From Oryzicola mucosus (GTDB lineage Bacteria; Pseudomonadota; Alphaproteobacteria; Rhizobiales; Rhizobiaceae), in NCBI RefSeq assembly GCF_014534685.1, contig NZ_JACVVX010000004.1:186001-250000 (forward strand): a stretch of DNA of 64,000 nt. Direction: 5' to 3'. Shown here in pieces: positions 55,860 through 64,000 of this stretch. The notes below the pieces were generated by a model that worked only from the letters and a program-made list of their open reading frames with translations, was not told the origin of the DNA and made no database searches. How positions within the stretch are numbered: the stretch's first letter is position 1; each line of letters begins with the position of its first letter. The position numbers and the translations under genes were made by a program.

Positions 55860-57005
55860 ATGCGCCTGCAGAACTGCCACAACTTCCATGACTTCCGTCG
55901 TCTGGCCAAGCGGCGGCTGCCGGGCCCTATCTTCAACTATATCGACGGCGCGGCCGACGACGAGGTGACTTATCGCCGGAACACGACGTCCTTCGAGAGT
56001 TGCGACCTGCTGCCCAGCGTGCTGCGCGGCGTCAGCACGGTCGACATGTCGGTGACGGTGATGGGCCAGAAGCTGGCGATGCCGGTCTATTGCTCGCCGA
56101 CCGCCTTGCAGCGACTGTTCCACCATCAGGGCGAGCGCGCAGTGGCGGCAGCGGCGGGCAAATATGGGACGATGTTCGGCGTCTCCTCGCTCGGCACCGT
56201 CAGCCTCGAAGAGGCGCGCAAGATCAGCAAGGGCCCGCAGGTCTATCAGTTCTATTTCCACAAGGACCGTGGACTGAATCGCGAGATGATGGCGCGGGCC
56301 AAGCAGGCCGGCGTCGAGGTGATGATGCTGACGGTGGACAGCATCACCGGCGGCAACCGCGAGCGCGATAAACGCACCGGCTTCGCCATTCCGTTCAAGC
56401 TGAACCTCGCGGGCATGGCGCAATTCGCGATGAAGCCTGCCTGGGCGATCAACTATTTCACCCATGAGAGCTTCAAGCTGCCGCAGCTCGACAGCCATGT
56501 CGACATGGGCGGCGGCACCATGTCGATCAGCCGCTATTTCACCGACATGCTCGACCCCTCCATGACCTGGGACGACGTGGCCGAGATGGTCAAGCATTGG
56601 GGCGGGCAGTTCTGCCTGAAGGGCATCATGACGGCGGAAGACGCCCGCCGCGCGGTCGATATCGGCTGCACCGGCATCGTGCTCTCCAACCATGGCGGAC
56701 GCCAGCTTGACGGCTCGCGCAGTGGCTTCGACCAGCTGGCCGAGATCGTCGACGCCGTGGGCGACAAGATCGACGTCATCATGGATGGCGGCGTGCAGCG
56801 CGGCACGCATGTGCTCAAGGCGCTGTCGTTGGGCGCCAAGGCCGTCGGCGTCGGCCGCTACTATCTCTTTCCGCTTGCCGCCGCCGGCCAGGCCGGCGTG
56901 GAGCGCGCGCTGGAGCAGATGAAGGTCGAGATCGAACGCGGCATGAAGCTGATGGGCTGCACGACCGTCGATCAGCTGTCACGGGCGAACCTGCGGTTTC
57001 GCTGA
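55860..57005 (+). CDS. lldD: FMN-dependent L-lactate dehydrogenase (LldD type)
   Basis: A 381-residue TIM-barrel alpha-hydroxy acid dehydrogenase. The FMN and substrate residues appear in FNYIDGAADDEVTYRRN, YCSPTALQRLFHHQGE, LTVDSITGGNRERDKRTGF, the catalytic His of LSNHGGRQLDGSRS near residue 280, and DGGVQRGTHVLKALSLGA. It oxidises L-lactate to pyruvate at the membrane with electrons to quinone. Glycolate or mandelate cannot be fully excluded as substrate. No lactate permease is adjacent. Confidence 0.88.
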   Translation: MRLQNCHNFHDFRRLAKRRLPGPIFNYIDGAADDEVTYRRNTTSFESCDLLPSVLRGVSTVDMSVTVMGQKLAMPVYCSPTALQRLFHHQGERAVAAAAGKYGTMFGVSSLGTVSLEEARKISKGPQVYQFYFHKDRGLNREMMARAKQAGVEVMMLTVDSITGGNRERDKRTGFAIPFKLNLAGMAQFAMKPAWAINYFTHESFKLPQLDSHVDMGGGTMSISRYFTDMLDPSMTWDDVAEMVKHWGGQFCLKGIMTAEDARRAVDIGCTGIVLSNHGGRQLDGSRSGFDQLAEIVDAVGDKIDVIMDGGVQRGTHVLKALSLGAKAVGVGRYYLFPLAAAGQAGVERALEQMKVEIERGMKLMGCTTVDQLSRANLRFR

Positions 57006-57070
57006 GGGCAGCCATAATTAAGCCGTCCTGGTTTCCGGTCTTGGAAAGAGGATCATCACTGGAGTTTTGA

Positions 57071-58144
57071 ATGGCACCTTCTTCGAGCAGACTGCGCATC
57101 GCCGTGCTTTTCGGCGGGCGCTCCTCCGAGCACGACGTCTCCGTCATGTCGGCGACCAATGTCATCGCCGCGCTCGATCCCGACCGATACGATGCGGTGC
57201 CCATCTTCGTCACCCGCGAAGGTCAGTGGCTGCTCAGTCATCTCAACGATGGCGAGTTGGTGCAACCCACATCCGGAACCGAGATCTGCCTCGTGCCGGG
57301 AGGACAGGGGCGGATCATGGCGATACCAGAGCATGGCGACCCCCATGACCTGCCCGGGATCGACGCGCTGTTTCCGGTTCTGCATGGCCTGCATGGCGAG
57401 GATGGCTCTGTCCAAGGCCTCGCCGCGGTGGCTCGCGTGGCACTGGTTGGCTGCGACATTCTCGGCTCAGCAACAGCGCTCGACAAGGACATCGCCAAGC
57501 GGCTTCTGATAGAGGGTGGCGTGCCCACTGCGCGGTCGGCCACCATTCACCAAGGTTCCGCGCCAGACTTCGCAGAGTTGGAAACCGCGCTCGGGCTACC
57601 GCTCTTCATCAAGCCGGCGCGCCAGGGTTCGTCCGTCGGTGTCAGCAAGGTTGCGACCCGGCAGGACTACGATGCAGCGCTCACGGAAGGCTTCAGGCAC
57701 GACCGCAAGCTTCTGGCGGAAGAATTCATCCAAGGACGGGAGATCGAGTTCAGCGTGCTGGAGGACATCGAAGGCGGGCTCTATGTTTCGCGTCCCGGCG
57801 AGATCGTGCCGGCCGAAAGCCACGGCTTCTACACTTATGACGCCAAATATATCGATGAGGCCGGCGCGGCCTTGAAAGTGCCGGCCGAACTGCCTCGGGA
57901 GGTCGAGGACGCCATGCGCGAGATGGCGGCGAAAGCCTTTCGCGTCGTCGGCTGCGACGCCATGGCAAGGGTCGACTTTTTCCTGACCCCCGACATGCGG
58001 TTTCTGATCAACGAACTCAACACGATCCCCGGATTCACCGACATCAGCATGTATTCCAAGGCGATGGCGGCAAGTGGGGTCAGCTATGCCGAAATCATCG
58101 ACAGGTTGGTGGAACACGGGCTGGCGCGGGCCGGACGGGAGTGA
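57071..58144 (+). CDS. ddl: D-alanine--D-alanine ligase
   Basis: A 357-residue ATP-grasp ligase. The N-terminal FGGRSSEHDVSVMSA, FPVLHGLHGEDGSVQGL, the Lys-containing KPARQGSSVGVSKV, and the C-terminal NELNTIPGFTDISMYSKAM are all intact. It joins two D-Ala for peptidoglycan precursors. It lies away from the division-wall cluster, so it is likely a second copy besides the one usually beside ftsQ. GGAG nine bases upstream supports the ATG. Confidence 0.92.
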   Translation: MAPSSSRLRIAVLFGGRSSEHDVSVMSATNVIAALDPDRYDAVPIFVTREGQWLLSHLNDGELVQPTSGTEICLVPGGQGRIMAIPEHGDPHDLPGIDALFPVLHGLHGEDGSVQGLAAVARVALVGCDILGSATALDKDIAKRLLIEGGVPTARSATIHQGSAPDFAELETALGLPLFIKPARQGSSVGVSKVATRQDYDAALTEGFRHDRKLLAEEFIQGREIEFSVLEDIEGGLYVSRPGEIVPAESHGFYTYDAKYIDEAGAALKVPAELPREVEDAMREMAAKAFRVVGCDAMARVDFFLTPDMRFLINELNTIPGFTDISMYSKAMAASGVSYAEIIDRLVEHGLARAGRE

Positions 58145-58164
58145 CGATGGCCGAGGTCAAACCG

Positions 58165-58446
58165 TCAGTTTTCTGACCCGCTGCGGTCTGCCAACCGGCC
58201 GAGATGCACAACAGCTGCCGCCAGCGCAATCAGAATTGCCGGTTGGAATAATGCACCTCCTAAAAGATTGGAAAGCATGATCAGCGTATCGTCCAGTTCA
58301 AAGGAGTTGCCTATGCCAAAGCTCCGGAAGCTGGCGGTTAATGCCGTTATCACGTTAACAATCATGACAAGAATCGCCGAGACGAATAAAAAGCTTGGCG
58401 CCAGTTCGATCAACTTGGCTTCGACCTGTTTCATCGTGACCCGCAT
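58165..58446 (-). CDS. Small membrane protein, 93 aa
   Basis: Two hydrophobic segments (FLFVSAILVMIVNVITALT and FQPAILIALAAAVVHLG) are separated by a loop with ELDDTLIMLSNL. The start could be 58446 or four codons later. The gene has lower GC than its neighbours. I do not recognise a family. Confidence 0.55.
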   Translation of the reverse strand: MRVTMKQVEAKLIELAPSFLFVSAILVMIVNVITALTASFRSFGIGNSFELDDTLIMLSNLLGGALFQPAILIALAAAVVHLGRLADRSGSEN

Positions 58447-58496
58447 TGTTCACACGCTCTCAAAAAGAAGCCCGCTCAATGGCGGCCTTTTTGCTT

Positions 58497-60176
58497 TTAC
58501 ATGTTGACGTAGACAGGCCCTTCGCCACCTTGCGGCGGCACCCAGTTGATGTTCTGGTTGGGGTCCTTGATGTCGCAGGTCTTGCAGTGCACGCAGTTCT
58601 GCGCGTTGATGACGAAGCGCACGTCCTTGGCGTCCGGGTCGGCGGCCGCATTTCCATCCTTGTCGACCCACTCGTAGACCCCCGCCGGGCAATAACGGGT
58701 CGAGGGGCCTGCGAAGACGTCGTGCTCCGACCGCTTCTGCAGTTCCATATCCTTGACCTGCAGATGGACCGGCTGGTCTTCCTCGTGGTTTGTCGAGGAC
58801 AGGAACACCGACGACAGGCGGTCGAAGGTCAGGACGCCATCCGGCTTGGGATAGGCGATCTTCTTGTGCTTGGCGGCCGGCTCGAGCGACTGTGCGTCGG
58901 TTTTGCCATGTTTGAGCGTACCGAAGGGCGAGAAGCCGAACAGCGTGTTGAGCCACATGTCCAGGCCGCCCAAGCCGATGCCGAGCAGCGTGCCGAAGCG
59001 CGACCAGAGCGGCTTGACGTTGCGGACTTTCTTGAGGTCCTTGCCGATGTCGCTGTCGCGCCAAGCGTTTTCGTAACCGACGAGTTCGTCGTTGGCGCGG
59101 CCGGCTGCAACGGCTTCCGCCACATGGTCAGCCGCCATGATGCCCGACAGCACGGCGTTGTGGCTGCCCTTGATGCGCGGCACGTTGACCAGTCCAGCCG
59201 AGCAGCCCATCAGGAGACCGCCGGGGAAAGAGAGCTTGGGCACCGACTGCCAGCCGCCTTCCGTGATGGCGCGCGCGCCATAGCCGATGCGCTTGGCGCC
59301 CTCGAAGGTATTGCGAATGGCGGGATGCGTCTTGAAGCGCTGGAACTCCTCGAACGGCGCCAGATAGGGATTCTTGTAGTTGAGGTGCAGCACGAAGCCG
59401 ACCGCGACCATATTGTCTTCGAGGTGATACAGGAACGAGCCGCCGCCGGTCTTCAAGTCCAGCGGCCAGCCGAAGGAGTGCTGGACGAGGCCGGGCTTGT
59501 GGTGCTCCGGCTTGACCTGCCAGAGCTCCTTCAGGCCGATTCCGTATTTGGCAGGCTCGCGGCCTGCGGCAAGATCGTATTTCTGAATCAGCTGCTTGGC
59601 GAGCGAGCCGCGCGCGCCCTCGCCGATCAGCACATATTTGCCCATCAGCGCCATGCCGGGCGCGAAGTTGGGACCGTGCGAGCCGTCGCGTTCGACACCC
59701 ATGTCGCCGGTGATCACGCCGGTAACGGCGCCCTCGTCGTTGTAGACGACTTCGGCGGCAGCAAAACCAGGATAAATCTCGACGCCGAGCGCCTCAGCCC
59801 GACCGGCGAGCCAGCGGCAGACATTGCCCAGCGAAACGATGTAGTTGCCGTGATTGTTCATCAGCGGCGGCATCAGGAAGTTCGGCAGGCGGACGGAGCC
59901 GGCAGGCCCGAGCACCAGGAAATGGTCGGCGGTGACCGGCGTCTTGAACGGGTGGTCGCTGTCCTCGCGCCAATCCGGCAGAAGCTTGTCGATGCCGATG
60001 GGATCCACCACTGCGCCAGACAGGATGTGGGCTCCGACCTCGCCACCTTTTTCAAGCACCACGACGGAAAGATCGGCGTTCAATTGTTTCAGGCGAATGG
60101 CTGCGGCAAGCCCTGCAGGTCCTGCTCCGACGATGACTACATCGAACTCCATGCTTTCGCGTTCGATTTCGCTCAT
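58497..60176 (-). CDS. Electron transfer flavoprotein-ubiquinone oxidoreductase
   Basis: A 559-residue membrane-associated flavoenzyme. The FAD-binding GAGPAGLAAAIRLKQLN is at residues about 18-34, the quinone/membrane region lies in the middle, and the C-terminal [4Fe-4S] ligands are in RYCPAGVYEW and NAQNCVHCKTCDIKDPNQNI. It passes electrons from reduced ETF to ubiquinone and so serves acyl-CoA dehydrogenases such as ivd in this window. The start at 60176 opens MSEIERESMEFDVVIVGAG. Confidence 0.96.
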   Translation of the reverse strand: MSEIERESMEFDVVIVGAGPAGLAAAIRLKQLNADLSVVVLEKGGEVGAHILSGAVVDPIGIDKLLPDWREDSDHPFKTPVTADHFLVLGPAGSVRLPNFLMPPLMNNHGNYIVSLGNVCRWLAGRAEALGVEIYPGFAAAEVVYNDEGAVTGVITGDMGVERDGSHGPNFAPGMALMGKYVLIGEGARGSLAKQLIQKYDLAAGREPAKYGIGLKELWQVKPEHHKPGLVQHSFGWPLDLKTGGGSFLYHLEDNMVAVGFVLHLNYKNPYLAPFEEFQRFKTHPAIRNTFEGAKRIGYGARAITEGGWQSVPKLSFPGGLLMGCSAGLVNVPRIKGSHNAVLSGIMAADHVAEAVAAGRANDELVGYENAWRDSDIGKDLKKVRNVKPLWSRFGTLLGIGLGGLDMWLNTLFGFSPFGTLKHGKTDAQSLEPAAKHKKIAYPKPDGVLTFDRLSSVFLSSTNHEEDQPVHLQVKDMELQKRSEHDVFAGPSTRYCPAGVYEWVDKDGNAAADPDAKDVRFVINAQNCVHCKTCDIKDPNQNINWVPPQGGEGPVYVNM

Positions 60177-60452
60177 GCAATTCCTCCGCACTGGCTGGCC
60201 CGGCCGGGCATCTCGCTGGCTACGCTTCAAGTATAAACAGGGCGACAGCGCAAGACATCAACGCGTCGTTTTCCATTGAAGGCCGTAATTTCGCATCCAT
60301 GTCGTTCAGGAGATAGCGGCTTCGGTCAATGCGGCGGACTGTCCCAAGCAACGCAGTTTTCGATATTCGCCAGCGCCAAACTGGGCAATACTTGGAAAAT
60401 GAGCCGGCTTCTCGCCAGAAAATCAGCATGTCAGTGCCCCTGGCGGAACGCC

Positions 60453-61034
60453 ATGCGGTTGTTGGGTTTTGCCGGATTTCTCGCGGGCGCATCCGCCGCT
60501 CATGCCGAGGAAGCGCACCGGATCGTCGCCGGCGCCTATTCCTTTTCCGACGAGCTCGGCGGCTTTCGCTTGCTCTCGGTCACCGGTGACGGAACGGTAG
60601 AAAGCCCTTTTGTCATCCGCCAGGAACTGGTTTCAGCGTCTCCGGTAACGCTGACGATCAGGGCGGAACGGCCGATCCGCGCTTTCGACACCTCCGGCAG
60701 ATATGCCAACGGTTTCATGCATATGCGCGTCGAACTTCTCAACAACAGCGGCCATTCCTGGATCGAGTTCGAGTTCGAACTGCAGGAGGCTGAAGGCGTG
60801 CCGAGCACCTTCGGCGACGGGCTCTCGTTCGACCAGCGACAGCGCGACGGCAGCACGATCGGCTCGGAGACCTTCGCCCGCTTCAACCGTGCCTTCGAGC
60901 CCTATGACCAGTTGCGCTTCTCGCAAGGCAAGGTCGATCCGCTGGAGAGTGCCGGGTTCCGCTTCCTGGTCACCGACTACACCCCGCGTTGGACGTTCTA
61001 TCTGGTGCAGGATCCACGCATACCGTCCTCATGA
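60453..61034 (+). CDS. Exported hypothetical protein
   Basis: A 193-residue protein. A signal peptide (RLLGFAGFLAGASAAHAEEA) leads to a predicted all-beta mature domain (RIVAGAYSFSDELGGFRLLS ... LTIRAERPIRAF ... FMHMRVELLNNSGHSWIEFE). I recall it as a conserved rhizobial protein without assigned function. A start at 60399 would give a longer, more basic leader. It is followed 36 bases later by the uracil-DNA glycosylase gene. Confidence 0.72.
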   Translation: MRLLGFAGFLAGASAAHAEEAHRIVAGAYSFSDELGGFRLLSVTGDGTVESPFVIRQELVSASPVTLTIRAERPIRAFDTSGRYANGFMHMRVELLNNSGHSWIEFEFELQEAEGVPSTFGDGLSFDQRQRDGSTIGSETFARFNRAFEPYDQLRFSQGKVDPLESAGFRFLVTDYTPRWTFYLVQDPRIPSS

Positions 61035-61070
61035 GCTTGCAATGACCTGCCATCGGATCGTAAATGCGGC

Positions 61071-61928
61071 ATGACCGACGGCTCGGCTCCTTCCTATGAT
61101 CTCCGCGAACTCCTCGCCTTCTATGCTGCGGCGGGCGTAGACGATGCGTTGTGCGACGAGCCCGTCGACCGTTTCGCCGAAAACGCCCAGCCCGCTCCGG
61201 CCCCTGCGCGCAGCGAGCCGCAAATGCGTGCCGAACCCCAGAACTCCGAACGACCGAAGGCTCTGCCACCGCAGCCGGCGCCGCCGCCAAGGATGCCGCA
61301 GCGCCCCGCTGTTCCGGATGAAGGCCAGGCGGCACTGGCGCGCGAACTTGCGGCGAAGGCGTCCAGCCTCGAGGAACTGCGCGAGATTGTTTCTGGCTTC
61401 GACGGTTGCAACCTGAAATTCACCGCCAAGAACACCGTTTTCGCCGATGGCAATCCCGAGGCCGACCTGATGCTGGTCGGCGAGGCGCCGGGCCGCGACG
61501 AGGACATCGAAGGCCGGCCTTTCGTCGGCCGCTCGGGCCAGCTTCTCGACCGGATCCTTGCGGCGATCGGGCGGGATCGCACCCAGGTCTACATCTCCAA
61601 CGTCATTCCCTGGCGGCCGCCCGGCAATCGCACGCCGACGCCGCATGAGACCGAGATTTGCCGGCCATTCATCGAACGCCACATCGCCTTGGTCAAGCCG
61701 AAAGTCCTTGTGACGCTTGGCGGGTCATCGGCAAAGGTGCTGCTGAATACCAGCGAAGGCGTGCTCAGGCTGCGCGGCAACTGGCGGCAGCATGTGACCG
61801 CCGAGAATGTCACCATCCCGGCGATGCCGACTCTGCACCCCGCCTATCTTCTGCGGAACCCGGCGCATAAGAAGCTGACCTGGCGCGACTTTCTTGAGGT
61901 CAAGGCCAGGCTGCGTGCCGCTGTCTGA
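61071..61928 (+). CDS. Uracil-DNA glycosylase, family 4-like, with iron-sulfur Cys lost
   Basis: A 285-residue protein. About 90 N-terminal residues are a Pro/Ala-rich extension (PQPAPPPRMPQRP). The glycosylase core has motif A GEAPGRDEDIEGRPFVGRSG near residue 140, and motif B HPAYLLRNPAHKK near 260. Canonical family 4 enzymes use four Cys for a [4Fe-4S] cluster. Here the first pair is reduced to a single Cys (DGCNLKF) and the KCRPPGNRTP position reads PWRPPGNRTP, so the cluster is probably absent. It matches the alphaproteobacterial variant class and should excise uracil from DNA. Confidence 0.88.
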   Translation: MTDGSAPSYDLRELLAFYAAAGVDDALCDEPVDRFAENAQPAPAPARSEPQMRAEPQNSERPKALPPQPAPPPRMPQRPAVPDEGQAALARELAAKASSLEELREIVSGFDGCNLKFTAKNTVFADGNPEADLMLVGEAPGRDEDIEGRPFVGRSGQLLDRILAAIGRDRTQVYISNVIPWRPPGNRTPTPHETEICRPFIERHIALVKPKVLVTLGGSSAKVLLNTSEGVLRLRGNWRQHVTAENVTIPAMPTLHPAYLLRNPAHKKLTWRDFLEVKARLRAAV

Positions 61929-61971
61929 CTGCTGGAACAGAGATCGGCTTTGATCTAACGCGATCCGCGCC

Positions 61972-62916
61972 TCAGGGCGTGGAGGCTCGCTTGGCCGCGG
62001 TGCGGTTCTTGAGCCCGAGTTGTTGCTCGCGCCAGACAATGAAGATGCCGGCGCCGATGACGATTACCCCGCCGACGAGCATGTTGAGGGTCGGAACGTC
62101 GCCGAAGAGGAAGTATCCTGCCACGATGCCGACGATCATCGAGGAATATTCGAACGGCGCTACGGTGGATGCCTCGGCGTAACGATAGGTCTCGGTCATC
62201 AGGATCTGTGCGATGCCGCCGAGGATTCCCGCCGACACAAGACATGCCACTTGTTCAAAAGACATCGGCGCCCAGCCGAAGGGGATCGTCAAAAGGCCTG
62301 CGACGCTGGAAGTGATCGAGAAATAGAAGACGATGGTCGAGCTGCGTTCGGAATGAACCAGGCTGCGCACGAGAAGGACCGCCCATGCGGTGAGCGCAGT
62401 GGCCGAAAGCGCTGCCACAGTGCCGAGCGCTTCGCCGCTTTCCATGGTGCCGCTGGTGAACAGCGTCAGGTTCGGCCAGGAAATGATCAGGACACCGAAC
62501 AGGCCGATGCCCACCGCCGACCAACGGTAGATCCGAACGACCTCGCCCATGAAGACGGCACTGAACACCACGATCAGGAGCGGCTGGGCATAGCTCAGCG
62601 TGATTGCCTCCGGCAGCGGCAGACGCAGAAGTGCAAAGAAGCTCAGCATCATGCTGGAGACGCCGACGACACCTCGTATCACATGGCTGAGCGGACGCTC
62701 CGTTTTAAACGCGTAGCGAAGCTCGCCGGCCCACCACAGAAACACCAGCACCGGCAGCGTGGCAAAGAAGGAGCGAAAGAACACCACCTGCCCGACCGGA
62801 ATATCGCCCGCCGCCTTGATCAGAGACGCCATGCCGACAAAAAACAGAACCGAGGCCAGTTTAAAGCATATTCCGATAAGAGGCTGCTCAAGCTGCGGGG
62901 CCTTGATATGTTTCAC
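61972..62916 (-). CDS. EamA-family (DMT) permease
   Basis: A 314-residue membrane protein with ten hydrophobic helices and two EamA repeats (about residues 15-145 and 165-300). Segments typical of the family include FFRSFFATLPVLVFLWW and PFEYSSMIVGIVAGYFLFGD. The start is a GTG at 62916 that overlaps the stop codon of the upstream molybdenum hydroxylase gene by one base, so the two are co-transcribed; a link in substrate is possible but unproven. Confidence 0.88.
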   Translation of the reverse strand: MKHIKAPQLEQPLIGICFKLASVLFFVGMASLIKAAGDIPVGQVVFFRSFFATLPVLVFLWWAGELRYAFKTERPLSHVIRGVVGVSSMMLSFFALLRLPLPEAITLSYAQPLLIVVFSAVFMGEVVRIYRWSAVGIGLFGVLIISWPNLTLFTSGTMESGEALGTVAALSATALTAWAVLLVRSLVHSERSSTIVFYFSITSSVAGLLTIPFGWAPMSFEQVACLVSAGILGGIAQILMTETYRYAEASTVAPFEYSSMIVGIVAGYFLFGDVPTLNMLVGGVIVIGAGIFIVWREQQLGLKNRTAAKRASTP

Positions 62917-64000
62917 TATCCCGTTGCCGTCCTGATGGCATTCCAGACACGCGCAGGCGTTGCAGGCATCTCGATATGATCGATTCCGTAGCTTCGATAG
63001 AGAGCGTCGGTGATGGCGTTCATCACAGCCGGCGTGGAACCAATCGTGCCGGCCTCCCCCGCTCCCTTTATGCCCAGCGCGTTCGTGGTGGAAGGCACAT
63101 TACGCGTCTCGAAGTGAAAAAACGGGAACAGGTCAGCCCTCGGCATGGCGTAGTCCATGAAGGAGGCGGTCAGCAATTGCCCGTCCTCGCCATAGACAGT
63201 GTCCTCCGACAGCGCCTGTCCGGCGCCCTGGACCACACCGCCATGAACCTGGCCGGCAAGCAGGATCGGGTTCACCGTCGCGCCGAAGTCGTCGACGATG
63301 GTGTAGCGCTCAATGCTGGTCGCCCCGGTGGCGGGATCGATCTCGACCTCGCAGATATGCGTGCCGTTGGGATAGGTCGCTTCCTCCTGCACGAACTCGC
63401 CCACCGCCGAAAGGTCCTCGGCGTTCTTGGCGGCGCGGGCGATGGCAGCGAAATCCATGGCGCGGTCAGTGCCAACGATCCTGGCCTCGCCGTCGACCAG
63501 TTCGATGTCGGCCGCTGACGCTTCGAGTTCGTCGGCTGCGATCCGTTTGAGCTTTTCCCCAAGCGCCTCGCTCGCCCTCGAGGCGGACACGCCGCCAAGC
63601 GGGATGGAACGCGAGCCGCCGGTGCCGCCGCCGCTCGCAAGCTCATCGGTATCACCCTGGTGGACGTTGATCTGCGACAGGTCGAGGCCGAGTTTTTCGG
63701 AAACGAACTGCGCATAGGCGGTGGCATGGCCCTGACCGTTCGACTGGGTGCCGATGAACAGCGTCACGGTGCCGTCTTCGTTGAGCTTCGCATGGGCCGG
63801 CTCCGATCCGGCAAAGGCACAGGCTTCGACATAGGTCGCCATGCCAATGCCGCGCACCTTGCCGGCGTTGCGGGAGGCCTCCAGCCGTTCGTCGAAGCTT
63901 TCCCACCCCGCCCGCTCCATGGCCAGGGTCATATGGCCATCGAACTCGCCGACATCGTAAAGCCGGCCGGTGGCGGTGCGGTAGGGAAACTGGTCCGGCG
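62916..64000 (-). CDS. Molybdenum hydroxylase large subunit (xanthine dehydrogenase/CO dehydrogenase type), partial
   Basis: The C-terminal 360 or so residues of a molybdopterin-binding subunit; the 5' end lies beyond 64000, and the frame is open to the edge with PYRTATGRLYDVGEFDGH in the expected place. Visible are GTQSNGQGHATAYAQFVSEK, with the Gln-Gly segment near the cofactor, TGGSRSIPLGGVS and the terminal GIKGAGEAGTIGSTPAVMNA with the active-site Glu (GEAG). The substrate is not determinable; many Hyphomicrobiales paralogues exist. It ends by overlapping the EamA permease start. Confidence 0.92.
   Translation of the reverse strand, partial: PDQFPYRTATGRLYDVGEFDGHMTLAMERAGWESFDERLEASRNAGKVRGIGMATYVEACAFAGSEPAHAKLNEDGTVTLFIGTQSNGQGHATAYAQFVSEKLGLDLSQINVHQGDTDELASGGGTGGSRSIPLGGVSASRASEALGEKLKRIAADELEASAADIELVDGEARIVGTDRAMDFAAIARAAKNAEDLSAVGEFVQEEATYPNGTHICEVEIDPATGATSIERYTIVDDFGATVNPILLAGQVHGGVVQGAGQALSEDTVYGEDGQLLTASFMDYAMPRADLFPFFHFETRNVPSTTNALGIKGAGEAGTIGSTPAVMNAITDALYRSYGIDHIEMPATPARVWNAIRTATG

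Overview
This 64 kb stretch looks like chromosomal DNA of an alphaproteobacterium of the order Hyphomicrobiales (Rhizobiales), most like the Phyllobacteriaceae (Mesorhizobium and relatives). The base composition is GC-rich and coding density is high. The core gene order dapA, smpB, UDG, NYN nuclease, rpoZ, rel, pyrE, acpS, lepB, rnc, era, recO is the rhizobial one. There is a divergent pair of Omp2-type porins and an alpha-r14-type small RNA with three anti-Shine-Dalgarno loops. The genus is an inference; no 16S rRNA gene is present.

Layout. 1-12 kb: partial ArsR regulator, LysM/Ig-like envelope protein, LOG-family phosphoribohydrolase, RarD permease, citramalate synthase, an overlapping four-gene unit (DUF559 nuclease, two GFA-fold proteins, prolyl aminopeptidase), cysS, LysE exporter, SRAP protein, Nudix hydrolase and TIGR02301 protein. 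12-23 kb: the alpha-r14 sRNA, two hypothetical proteins, a higBA toxin-antitoxin pair, a dihydroorotase-like amidohydrolase, YgfZ, an HD hydrolase, an MFS transporter, a large DUF2339 membrane protein, a thioesterase and recO. 23-39 kb: brnTA, then the core leftward block era-rnc-lepB-acpS-pyrE-rel-rpoZ; the NYN nuclease and a family 5 uracil-DNA glycosylase on the other strand; a repeat-rich insertion carrying a second DUF559 gene; then smpB, dapA, a soluble lytic transglycosylase and an alpha/beta hydrolase.

39-64 kb: two nearly identical porin genes pointing outward around a tRNA-Ser(GCU); an aminotransferase; a leucine/isovalerate catabolic cluster (TetR regulator, isovaleryl-CoA dehydrogenase, both methylcrotonyl-CoA carboxylase subunits) interrupted by an AbrB/PIN toxin-antitoxin pair and a VOC protein; YitT; small secreted proteins; AMP nucleosidase; an EEP-family phosphodiesterase; FMN-dependent lactate dehydrogenase; D-Ala-D-Ala ligase; ETF-ubiquinone oxidoreductase, which would pass electrons from acyl-CoA dehydrogenases such as the one at 44 kb to ubiquinone; an unusual uracil-DNA glycosylase; an EamA permease; and the 3' end of a molybdenum hydroxylase large subunit.

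The accessory signal is scattered, not island-like. There are three type II toxin-antitoxin pairs set between core genes, and two families of palindromic intergenic repeats. Each family lies beside a DUF559 (Vsr-like) nuclease gene, and in one case the repeat supplies the last codons and stop of that gene. The DUF559/repeat association, the alpha-r14 RNA, the porin gene-conversion pattern and the toxin-antitoxin pair inside the leucine cluster are the points most worth following up.
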